This document shows, one piece after another, positions 25,308 to 33,143 of a DNA stretch of 41,094 nucleotides; the stretch's first letter is position 1; every line of letters starts with the position of its first letter. The position numbers and the translations under genes are program-made. This stretch comes from JAAYBQ01 sp035403465 (GTDB taxonomy: Bacteria > Spirochaetota > UBA4802 > UBA5550). The notes under the pieces were generated by a model. That model searched no databases and was not told where the DNA came from. It saw nothing but the letters and a program-made list of their open reading frames with translations. The stretch is from positions 1 to 41,094 of the forward strand of contig DAONFG010000033.1 of the NCBI GenBank assembly GCA_035403465.1, read 5' to 3'.

Positions 25308-25487
25308 TAATACTCACCCCATATGGTCTTCCGCCGTTATTTAAGAGGTGGAGGTGAAATAATACAGTTTTTATTTCTCTCCGCTTCATTTTGTAACAAA
25401 AACCTGGTAATATTACTAACTATAAAGTCTTGACATTATAAAACAGGATCATAAAAAAATATTTATAAATGTTAACGGAGTAATGCA

Positions 25488-26378
25488 ATGTTTAAACGTG
25501 TATTTCTATTTCTTGCAACAAACATACTTGTAGTACTTACAGTCAGCCTGATTCTTAATCTCCTGCTCCCGGCCATGGGAATAAAGGTGGGCGGCGGTAT
25601 ATACGGGCTGGCAATTTTCTGCGGTGTTTTCGGTATGGTTGGCGCGTTCATATCGCTTGCAATGAGCAGGTGGGTCGCAAAGAGAGCATACAACATCCAG
25701 CTTATAAATAACGATACCCGGGACTTCCACGCCAGGGAGATATATGAAATGGTTGTACGTCTTTCCCGCCAGGCAGGACTTAACACAGTACCGGAAGTAG
25801 GTATATATAACGCAAAAGAGCCGAATGCCTTTGCCACAGGACCTTCAAAGAATAAATCTCTTATGGCTTTTTCTACAGGTCTTCTTAATTCAATGAACCG
25901 CGAAGAGATCGAGGCAGTTGCCGCTCATGAAATGACGCACATAACAAACGGAGACATGGTCACAATGACACTGCTCACGGGTATTGCGAACGCCCTTGTT
26001 ATGTTCATTGCACGTCTTGCAGCCATGGCAATAGACAACTTTCTAAGCGACGAGGATGGGAACGGCGGACTTGGCTATTTTGGATACATTATGGTTGTAA
26101 TGCTTCTGGAAACTGTACTCATGATCCTTGCGTCGATTCCAATTGCGGCTTTCTCGCGGTACAGGGAATTCAAGGCTGATGCAGGCGCTGCAAAAATTAC
26201 ATCACCGCGGGCAATGGCTTCCGCGCTCCAGAGGCTTGGCGAGATGACTCAAATTCCTCAGCAGAAGGATTCATTCGCAACTGCAAAGATCAGTTCATCC
26301 AAACGCATGTCTCTCTTTGCTACTCACCCTTCACTTGAAGATAGGATAGCCAGGCTGCGGCAGATGCAGGTTAAATAA
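25488..26378 (+). CDS. htpX: HtpX membrane metalloprotease
   Basis: 296 aa, the usual length. Two N-terminal membrane helices (MFKRVFLFLATNILVVLTVS and LAIFCGVFGMVGAFISLAMS), then NAFATGPSKNKSLMAFSTGLL and the zinc motif HEMTH at 147-151; the third ligand lies in RYREFKADAGAAK. Two more helices (TLLTGIANALVMFIARLAAM and GYIMVVMLLETVLMILAS) surround the active site. ATHPSLEDRIARL is the family C-terminal signature. It degrades damaged inner-membrane proteins together with FtsH. AACGGAG precedes the ATG, and a strong terminator follows at once. Confidence 0.97.
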   Translation: MFKRVFLFLATNILVVLTVSLILNLLLPAMGIKVGGGIYGLAIFCGVFGMVGAFISLAMSRWVAKRAYNIQLINNDTRDFHAREIYEMVVRLSRQAGLNTVPEVGIYNAKEPNAFATGPSKNKSLMAFSTGLLNSMNREEIEAVAAHEMTHITNGDMVTMTLLTGIANALVMFIARLAAMAIDNFLSDEDGNGGLGYFGYIMVVMLLETVLMILASIPIAAFSRYREFKADAGAAKITSPRAMASALQRLGEMTQIPQQKDSFATAKISSSKRMSLFATHPSLEDRIARLRQMQVK

Positions 26379-26418
26379 ATAAAAAAGGCGATCATCAGAT
26401 CGCCTTTTTTATTTATTT
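26373..26418. terminator. Bidirectional intrinsic terminator
   Basis: Perfect 21-bp inverted repeat, arms 26373-26393 and 26398-26418, four-base loop ATCA, GC core GGCGATC with A/T tracts on both sides. It sits between the convergent htpX and sulfatase genes and includes both stop regions. Confidence 0.93.
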
Positions 26419-28082
26419 GTTTGAGTTTGTGTAAAATCTTTTTCAGTATAATAGGTCAGTGGGTGGGGTATATGGTAAGGGTGTAGCCTGCCATAGCGCA
26501 CATTACCGGTGAAGAAAACCAGGTCATGATCTCCCCTGTCCATCAATGTCGGCTGGTATCTTTCGACAATCGATGAGTGGTCGTATCCGAAGAGAGCCAG
26601 AACTGTAGGGAAAATGTAAAAATGACTCGCATGGTTGAAATTGTATGCCGCTTGTTTTTTAAACATCTGCTTAACTTCATAATTATCTGTAAGAATAAAA
26701 AGAGGAACTATAACCTCCTGCGGGATTGCATTTTTAAAACGGAAGTGCGTAACGGTTGTTCCATCATTCATGAGGTTCTGCCCGTGATCCGATGTATATA
26801 TTATTACTGTTTCGGATAGAGGCAAGTCTTTCAGTAAAAGAGAAAAAAAATCGTCGACTGTCCATCTTATTGAATTCTTATATGAATTCACTAGGCGTTT
26901 CCTGTCAGAAACTGTACTGTTCTGCTCAAGAGTCGGTTTGAAATATTTTTTATCAGACGGATATCTCTTTTCATAATGAAAATGTGTTCCATTTTTGTTA
27001 ATGTAGATAAAGAGCGGCCCATGCTCCATCTGTATAAGTTTTTTTATCACTGGAACTGCGTTATGGTCCATTGAATACTCATTGGACCGCGGTATCTGGA
27101 TAAAATAATCTATATAATTCTTTTCTGTCTCTGTCATATAGTTCTGTAATACTCCATCCCGCTGGCAATCTATGAAAGCAGTTTTTACAGAAGCATTATG
27201 GGCATACTGCCAGATAAGGGTGTTTTTAAAAAGTGTACGTACATCACTGCGTAAAAGTGAATCCTGCACAGCGCCCATCCTGAGAAAGGAATTAGTCGCT
27301 GCACTGTTGTTGGTCCCTGCAACAGCCAGTCCAAAATTTATTATGCGATTTTTATTGGCGAGAAGATAAGGTGTTGTATCCTGTCTTAAATTAATATCAA
27401 TAAAATCTCCACGTATGCTTTCATCCACTATCAAGATTATATTCTTAATTTTGGGAGATCCGGTAAGAGGCAGGGAGACCGGGTCCCTTTCAGGATTCCA
27501 TGTTGTGACATCAAGGTAAATAAACGAAAATAAAATTCCGAAAGCGGATAAATGACCTGGTATTCCATCAAAACCGATACCCTTTGGTTTCACAAGAAGC
27601 GCAATTGATTGCACAGAAACGATACATATACATATCATGGCAACCAGGCTGGCTTTAATGCCCTTTATTTTTGGCGCCGGCATATAAAGAAGAACCATGG
27701 TCAGAACTGCACGCAACAGAGGTCCAAGCCCCAGGTTAAAATACTGTTGTATCGCTTCAGGGGCTTCTGCTTTCTCTTTCCATAAAGCCATAAAAGAGTC
27801 CATTGACAGGGATTCATGTAGAACTGAATAGTGCAGATCAAGGGTAAATGAAAACAGTATAAAAAACAAACCCCATATGATTCTGATAGATTTGGAATCC
27901 GCAAGAGAAACAGCCCCAAGAGCGATAAATGTCATGAACCATATATTGAAATAACCCAAAAGCGGTATTACGCCCTGATCAATGTAATAATTGAAGCTCT
28001 CTGCTATCTGATGAGTGCTCATTATTATGATGACCAGGATGCAGGAGAGTTTAATGAGTTTAAGATTTATTCTTTTATTCAA
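26409..28082 (-). CDS. Membrane sulfatase-family protein (phosphoethanolamine-transferase-like)
   Basis: 557 aa. Five hydrophobic segments span residues about 8-190, followed by an alkaline-phosphatase-fold periplasmic domain. IILIVDESIRGDF is the first metal-binding strand (EptA: VVGETAR), AGTNNSAATNSFLRMG is where EptA has its nucleophile Thr (GTATA-S-PCM), NKNGTHFHYEKRYP matches HxxGSHxxYxxRYP, and YTSDHGQNL is the SDHGE motif. Exact nucleophile assignment (Asn/Ser/Ala stretch) is unclear. It would transfer phosphoethanolamine or a related group to lipid A or glycan in the envelope. Start is TTG with GAGT upstream. The gene is more AT-rich than its neighbours. Confidence 0.83.
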   Translation of the reverse strand: MNKRINLKLIKLSCILVIIIMSTHQIAESFNYYIDQGVIPLLGYFNIWFMTFIALGAVSLADSKSIRIIWGLFFILFSFTLDLHYSVLHESLSMDSFMALWKEKAEAPEAIQQYFNLGLGPLLRAVLTMVLLYMPAPKIKGIKASLVAMICICIVSVQSIALLVKPKGIGFDGIPGHLSAFGILFSFIYLDVTTWNPERDPVSLPLTGSPKIKNIILIVDESIRGDFIDINLRQDTTPYLLANKNRIINFGLAVAGTNNSAATNSFLRMGAVQDSLLRSDVRTLFKNTLIWQYAHNASVKTAFIDCQRDGVLQNYMTETEKNYIDYFIQIPRSNEYSMDHNAVPVIKKLIQMEHGPLFIYINKNGTHFHYEKRYPSDKKYFKPTLEQNSTVSDRKRLVNSYKNSIRWTVDDFFSLLLKDLPLSETVIIYTSDHGQNLMNDGTTVTHFRFKNAIPQEVIVPLFILTDNYEVKQMFKKQAAYNFNHASHFYIFPTVLALFGYDHSSIVERYQPTLMDRGDHDLVFFTGNVRYGRLHPYHIPHPLTYYTEKDFTQTQTNK

Positions 28083-28214
28083 AATAATTACTCTTTTTTT
28101 ACAATATTGGATAATTGCATTTATTGAAGAGGCTGTTTTCCCGTAAATAAGTTTTTATAACAATATACTCTTTTTAAACCGGTAAACAGGTGAATGAATA
28201 AGGTTTATGAGAAT

Positions 28215-28242
28215 ACACCCTCTCTATTTCCAGCGAGGGTGT
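28215..28242 (-). terminator. Weak hairpin downstream of the CASTOR-like gene
   Basis: ACACCCTC and GAGGGTGT form an 8-bp stem around a 12-base loop, 18 bases after the channel gene stop on the minus strand. No clear T tract follows, so it may be a stabilising 3' structure rather than a true terminator. Confidence 0.4.
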
Positions 28243-28259
28243 TGAAGATGGAAGGTGGA

Positions 28260-30221
28260 TTACAGGTCATTCTCCGAAAGTACTATGAAATAATCATTTG
28301 CTGATGGTTTAATCACGATATTCTTGGACATGTTGACATTCACACCAAAATGCCTGTCTACGTCATCGGCATACGCGCCGTACCTGTAGCCTATAAGTAT
28401 TTCGTTTCTCTTCTGTGCAAGCAGCATCAGGTCAGCAACGGTCACCCTGTCGGGCAGTTTATCAAGATAGAGGTCTATGGGTTTCAGGTAAATCTCTGAT
28501 CCCTCCTCGGTAAAAAGGTCCTCGTAAACGCCAAGTATAGGCGGATTCTCTGCAACCTGGGCCAGGATCTTGGACACCATCTGTCCTGATATAATCGAAT
28601 CATTAACACCGGTGCGCGCAATAAGCTCAAGGTTTGATGAATTCATAACTTCTGTCACGAGCTTTGTGGTAACTTTCTTCCCGGAGCTCTTTTCATATTC
28701 CCTGAAGAGCTGGCGGATCAGGAGGAGCGTTGTTATTGTTGTTGAATCAAGCTTCTCTGTGTCCTCTTCAGCCTTGTTCAGTATTATTACATTGTCATAA
28801 GTCTCCGGCTTAACCCTGGCAAGATCGTCCATGTTGAGCGGGTCATACTCGAAAAGTTCAAGCGCAATCTTCGGGTAACGGCTTCTAAGTTCGCCGATCT
28901 CTGCAAGTTCATCCTCAGATCCATTATGAAGGATAAGGTTAATTACCGATCCCTCCGGTATATAATCAGTGTACTGCTGAACCACGATCCTGGCCTTCGC
29001 GTTCCATCCAATAATCAGTTCACGTTCCTTCCTGGTTTCAAGTTTTTTTGAACTCAGCGGAAGTTCCACCGGACTATAAAGCTGTTTTTTTGCCAGCTTG
29101 ATTGAGGAATCATCCTCTGCTATAATTATAACTTCATCACCCTCCGCGGGCTTATAGCTGCTTCCGGGATTAAGCGTAATTTTTCCAGCTGGGGATTTTA
29201 CGCCAAGGGGTACTCCATCCTTGAAATAGAAAGGCAGTTCCCCGAACGTAATCCCGTTCCACTCTGCGCCGTAAAAATATATCTCGGAACCCGAAAACCC
29301 GATCAAATTATCGTATACAACACCAAGACCGGTAGTCCGCGATGACTGCACAATAATCTTCGCTATCATTGACTCTGTCTCAACCATTGTAATATGTTCA
29401 GGGTCAAGGCCAACCATCACCTCCCTTCTTGTCGTGTCAAAGACCTCTGCAATAATATTCGGCGGAGTCGGGTCAAACTTTGAAGCGGCAACGACTGCTA
29501 GTATGGTCTTCAGCACCTTTGCATCCGAAATGACCTTCTCCTCCTCAGTTGCGGATTCGCTGCACATCGGCAGTATAACCACGGCCCTAGCCTCGTTCAC
29601 TCCCACACGCTTCAGTGATTCGAGTGAACTTGTCTTTCCGTTCCGTGTTATGATCCTGGTTGTTTTTCTTTCAGGTATGCGTTCAAGAAGGATGTCGTCC
29701 ATCTCATCCTTTTCCTTCTCAGAGAGTATTACAACTGAACCCTTGCCGCTTTCATTGGCTACAATGAGCTCCCTGATTATTTCAAAAACCATCTCCCCCC
29801 AGCCAAGAACAACAATGTGATTTTTTTCCAGGACAGCACTTCTCCCCTTCCTGAGGTCCGACATCTTTTTATCAAGCTCTGTTGTAATAAAGGCTATTAC
29901 ACCCGAGAAGAAGATCATTCCAAGGAGTGCTGTCAGTACACCGACAATTTTCATTGTAAAAGTATTTGCAGTATCCTCTGCTATTGCACCACCATCCATT
30001 ATCTGCATGAAACTGATCCATATATCACTGAAGAAATTCTCGGTCCCGGCATGAAGAACAAAATATTCCATTCCTGTTCTTACCAGAGCCATAAGAAGGT
30101 ATACTGCTATAAACATCATAAGGAGCATTAGAAAGATTGATTTGGGACCTGATGATATAAAGTTGTCAAACCTGTATTTAATGCGGTCTCTTATACGGAT
30201 TTTAGGTTTACTCTCCTGCAT
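28260..30221 (-). CDS. CASTOR/POLLUX-like ion channel with double RCK domains
   Basis: 653 aa. Two or three N-terminal helices (SIFLMLLMMFIAVYLLMALV and VGVLTALLGMIFFSGVIAFI) flank a short pore loop, DIWISFMQIMDGGA, which resembles the filter region of plant CASTOR/POLLUX cation channels rather than TVGYG of K+ channels. Two RCK-like Rossmann units follow: HIVVLGWGEMVFEIIREL at about 135 with RNGKTSSLESLKRVGVNEA, and ERELIIGWNAKARIVVQQY at about 400, each with a TrkA-C-like region. The open pore and gating ring suggest a ligand-gated K+/Ca2+ channel. AAGGAG precedes the ATG. It lies between the chemoreceptor and sulfatase genes, all on one strand. Confidence 0.87.
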   Translation of the reverse strand: MQESKPKIRIRDRIKYRFDNFISSGPKSIFLMLLMMFIAVYLLMALVRTGMEYFVLHAGTENFFSDIWISFMQIMDGGAIAEDTANTFTMKIVGVLTALLGMIFFSGVIAFITTELDKKMSDLRKGRSAVLEKNHIVVLGWGEMVFEIIRELIVANESGKGSVVILSEKEKDEMDDILLERIPERKTTRIITRNGKTSSLESLKRVGVNEARAVVILPMCSESATEEEKVISDAKVLKTILAVVAASKFDPTPPNIIAEVFDTTRREVMVGLDPEHITMVETESMIAKIIVQSSRTTGLGVVYDNLIGFSGSEIYFYGAEWNGITFGELPFYFKDGVPLGVKSPAGKITLNPGSSYKPAEGDEVIIIAEDDSSIKLAKKQLYSPVELPLSSKKLETRKERELIIGWNAKARIVVQQYTDYIPEGSVINLILHNGSEDELAEIGELRSRYPKIALELFEYDPLNMDDLARVKPETYDNVIILNKAEEDTEKLDSTTITTLLLIRQLFREYEKSSGKKVTTKLVTEVMNSSNLELIARTGVNDSIISGQMVSKILAQVAENPPILGVYEDLFTEEGSEIYLKPIDLYLDKLPDRVTVADLMLLAQKRNEILIGYRYGAYADDVDRHFGVNVNMSKNIVIKPSANDYFIVLSENDL

Positions 30222-30312
30222 GTAAAAACTCCTTCTGTATATTGATAAATTTTATGCGGCATATCCGTATCAATATAATCATGGTAATAAAAAGAGTAAA
30301 GAATATATAAAT

Positions 30313-31869
30313 TTACACTCCTGTCTCCATCGCAAGATTGTGAAGGTTTTCCGCAAGTCCGTTCAGCGTCTTTGAAGATTCGCTTATTGTATTCGATATG
30401 GTTACAATCTCTCCCGCGTTATCGGCAATATGGGAAACAGTCTGACTTGCTATCTCAGTAGCATTCTTCTGTTCTGCCGTTGAATTTTCAATATCGCGGC
30501 TGAAGTTGTGTACACGTTCATGAAGGTTGCGGATCGTTTTTATTGTCATATCTATATCGTTTATCTTGTCACCAGCTGTATCAATCTGTTTCTTTACACC
30601 CGAGATCGCATCGTGCAGTTTGTTTGTCAGAGCTGCTGATTCGCCGATAAGCGTGCTGCTCTCATTAATCAGCCCGGTGTTTTCGTTTATTATTCTTTCG
30701 ATTTCTTTTGAATTGTATGCTGTCTGGTCAGCCAGTTTTGAAATCTGTTCAGCAACAATTGCAAATCCGCGGCCTGATTCGCCGGCACGTGCAGCTTCTA
30801 TTGACGCGTTTAGCGAAAGCAGGTTGACATGATCCGCTATATCATTTATCACGCTGATAAAATTCGCCATCTCGCTGCTCTTAGCCTGTACAGTGTTAAA
30901 CCTCTCCCGGGTCTTCTCTATGTGCGACGATGAATCTTTTGAATTTACCAGTAACGATCCGAGCGTCTCCTGCACATGCAGTGAATCCCCCTGCAGAGAA
31001 TCATTGACCATCTTCAGATCATTTATTTCATCAACTGTTATGTTCATCTCTTCATAGAGTGAACGTGCGGTTCCGCTGACCCCTTCTGCATTTGCTGCAA
31101 GTTCTTCGAGCGAAGCTGTTATCTCTTCAAGTGCGGCAGCCTGGTGCTCGGATACATCTTTCATACTGATGGTAACTTCCTCCTGCCCTGATGAATGTTT
31201 TTTAAGCACTTGAATTGATGTCAGCACAGACTTGACCATTTCGCGCAGGCTCTGAAGGTTATCCATGGACTCGTTGTGCTTTTCTACAGTGAGTTTAAGG
31301 AGCTGCCTCGCAGCACCGGCCCCGCTCGTTACGCTGATACCGGTCATGATAATCACAATATATCGTGTCATCAGGTTGCTATGTGCACCGCCGGGCATAA
31401 GCTCAGGGCGTATCATAAAAATTATCGTCTGGCTTATGAGTACCATTACAAGGGTGTAGCCGGGAAGCCAGGGATTGAAATAAAAGACGCTCAGAGCAAG
31501 TGCGATATAGTTTACTGCAAAAAGTTCAGGTGCGCCCGGAAAGGATACCTGGAAAATTGTGAGGCAGACAAAAACTGACGATATGATTACATAACATGAG
31601 AAAATAGTCCCTGATCTTTTCCTGATAAAAAAAATAGTAAGAGAGAGTATAAGTGTGATTAATGTGATCTCTATTACTATGCTGATATATGTAAGGTGCT
31701 GTGACCCCTTACCGGTCATTTTTATCAGTGTAACAGAAAAATTTGAAATTATAAGAATTGCTATAAAAGCCTTTATCAGCCTGCTGTTATTTTTACGCAT
31801 GATATCGGAAAAGATCGCGGATTTGGCTAGCCTTCCGTCATCAATAGCCGGTTGCTGCATTTTATTCAT
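30313..31869 (-). CDS. Methyl-accepting chemotaxis protein with six-helix membrane N-terminus
   Basis: 518 aa. Residues about 32-190 contain six hydrophobic segments with only short loops (for example FIAILIISNFSVTLI, IFSCYVIISSVFVCLTIFQV) and no large periplasmic sensor domain. No HAMP domain is evident before the coiled-coil signalling rod. The hairpin tip is near residue 345: INDIADHVNLLSLNASIEAARAGES followed by GRGFAIVAEQISKLADQTA, with Asp/His/Ser substitutions relative to the common IxxIAxQTNLLALNAAIEAARAGE. It should signal to CheA/CheW; the input might be a membrane-embedded ligand or membrane state. No che genes lie nearby. GGAGG precedes the ATG. Confidence 0.92.
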   Translation of the reverse strand: MNKMQQPAIDDGRLAKSAIFSDIMRKNNSRLIKAFIAILIISNFSVTLIKMTGKGSQHLTYISIVIEITLITLILSLTIFFIRKRSGTIFSCYVIISSVFVCLTIFQVSFPGAPELFAVNYIALALSVFYFNPWLPGYTLVMVLISQTIIFMIRPELMPGGAHSNLMTRYIVIIMTGISVTSGAGAARQLLKLTVEKHNESMDNLQSLREMVKSVLTSIQVLKKHSSGQEEVTISMKDVSEHQAAALEEITASLEELAANAEGVSGTARSLYEEMNITVDEINDLKMVNDSLQGDSLHVQETLGSLLVNSKDSSSHIEKTRERFNTVQAKSSEMANFISVINDIADHVNLLSLNASIEAARAGESGRGFAIVAEQISKLADQTAYNSKEIERIINENTGLINESSTLIGESAALTNKLHDAISGVKKQIDTAGDKINDIDMTIKTIRNLHERVHNFSRDIENSTAEQKNATEIASQTVSHIADNAGEIVTISNTISESSKTLNGLAENLHNLAMETGV

Positions 31870-32158
31870 GACACAACCTCCGTAAATATATCCCCGGAGA
31901 AAATGTTTTTAGAAAAAACCCTGCACCTGATCACCTGTCACAGCGGGTATAATTCTGCTGAAATCAACGCTTAACACGCCATATCCGGTGACTTAAAAAT
32001 CCGGGGGTTATAGAGGAATTTATACGACTTAACCCGCAGAAACAAAAAAAAGTGCATTTTTAATAAAAAATACGGCCATTGAATATAACCTGCAGCATGC
32101 TTATAGCCTCTGCTGCGGCAAGTAAGTGCAGGTTATTGAGATTTAAGTAACTTCCAGT
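31870..32158. other. Intergenic region with imperfect long hairpin
   Basis: ATAACCTGCA (32085-32094) pairs with TGCAGGTTAT (32127-32136), and further partial pairing (GCATGCTTAT with AGTAAGTGC) makes a 52-base structure just downstream of the CAP gene. It may end that transcript, though no T run follows. The rest (promoter of the MCP gene, A-rich 32041-32070) shows no gene. Confidence 0.5.
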
Positions 32159-32707
32159 TCAGTAGGGTTTCATGGTCATATAGTTTCCGGGAGGACTGTA
32201 CCTGCACACCAGGATATCATAACCACCCGCAGTCGACTTGCCACATCCCACCTCTTTTGTATTTTTCCAGACAACCTGTGTGTAATGCCCCACATCCGCC
32301 CAGTTGCCTGTACGGCTTACGTTGGGGAACGTACCGTAAACAAAATATTTTTTCTCGCCGCCCCAGCCGTCAACCATCTGGGTAAGCGAATAGTAACCTG
32401 ACGTGCCCATCCATAAATTCTCACCTTCATTGCCGCGCTCCGACGACGGTGAGTGCGTTAAGCTGCGGCCTCCCAGCGACGCAAGGTGGTCAGCCCATTT
32501 CTGCGCATGTGCCGCAAGAGTCTCCGACCACTTGAGCCCCTCGATCCCCAGCTCAGTCCTGTATTTATTGTGCGCAGCGGTAATCTCTCCTGAAAAAGAT
32601 TCCCCTGCAGTCAGGCTATCGCTGCTGTAATAAAAAACCGCGGAAATTACTGTGAGCATTACAAAAACAATCCCGCTTCTAATGACAAACGCGTGGGTAT
32701 CCTTCAT
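32159..32707 (-). CDS. CAP-domain (SCP/PR-1-like) secreted protein
   Basis: 182 aa with an N-terminal membrane anchor or signal (SGIVFVMLTVISAVFYY). The CAP domain covers about 40-182: ITAAHNKYRTELGIEGLKW, LAAHAQKWADHLA, GENLWMGTSGY, GHYTQVVWKNTKEVGCG and VCRYSPPGNYM, almost every PR-1 signature; the first motif His, GEN Glu and HYTQ His form the cavity. The two Cys (VGCG and VCRY) match a conserved disulfide of plant and fungal PR-1, more eukaryote-like than many bacterial CAP proteins. A role on the cell surface, such as lipid or sterol binding, is known for eukaryotic members only. GGAGG precedes the ATG. Confidence 0.93.
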   Translation of the reverse strand: MKDTHAFVIRSGIVFVMLTVISAVFYYSSDSLTAGESFSGEITAAHNKYRTELGIEGLKWSETLAAHAQKWADHLASLGGRSLTHSPSSERGNEGENLWMGTSGYYSLTQMVDGWGGEKKYFVYGTFPNVSRTGNWADVGHYTQVVWKNTKEVGCGKSTAGGYDILVCRYSPPGNYMTMKPY

Positions 32708-32739
32708 AAAAATCCTCCGTACAATATTACTCTTTACTT

Positions 32740-32940
32740 ACATAATTTAACAGGAAAGGTCAACTGATCTACGTTTGTTTTAGTGAAAACAGCACGTATT
32801 AAACACTCTAAGTTCCCTTGAACACTTCTGATCAATGGGACACAATTATATTTACACGCATAGAGTGCAGCTTAGAATCGCGCGCAAATTCTGTTACACG
32901 CTTGACTTTCTGTCTGAGGTATGGTCTTTAAATTAATCGA
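32740..32940. repeat. Diverged intergenic repeat, copy A
   Basis: Colinear with 39715-39900: ACATAATTTAACAGGAA (B: ACATTATGTAACAGGAA), CGTATTAAACACTCTAAGT (B: CGTATTAAAACACTCAAAGT), CTGATCAATGGGACA and CTGTTACACGCTTGACTT (B: CTGTTACATGCTTGACTT). Each copy sits between the start of a minus-strand gene and the promoter side of a plus-strand gene. TTGACT at 32902-32907 is a candidate -35 element, with a weak TTTAAA about 18 bases on. The rest of 32708-33143 holds no gene I recognise. Confidence 0.6.
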
Positions 32941-33143
32941 CTTGAAAGTTTTCTGAATGCGTCCTGGTACTTGCAGGGAATGATGGATTCCATTAATAAA
33001 ACTCCAGGTATAATAAAATATAAATATTTATCATACTGCCTGTTCCTTTTCTCATTGTATCAGAAACGCTGAATTAAACCATAAGATCGCTGCTTTACCT
33101 TAACTACAGGTATCATCTGCTATTGGCTGATACCAGGGGTATT

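Noticed and set aside
25432..25460. TTGACATTATAA before htpX considered as a sigma-70 promoter
   Set aside because: The -35 is perfect, but no convincing -10 lies at 16-18 bases; left out of the feature list.
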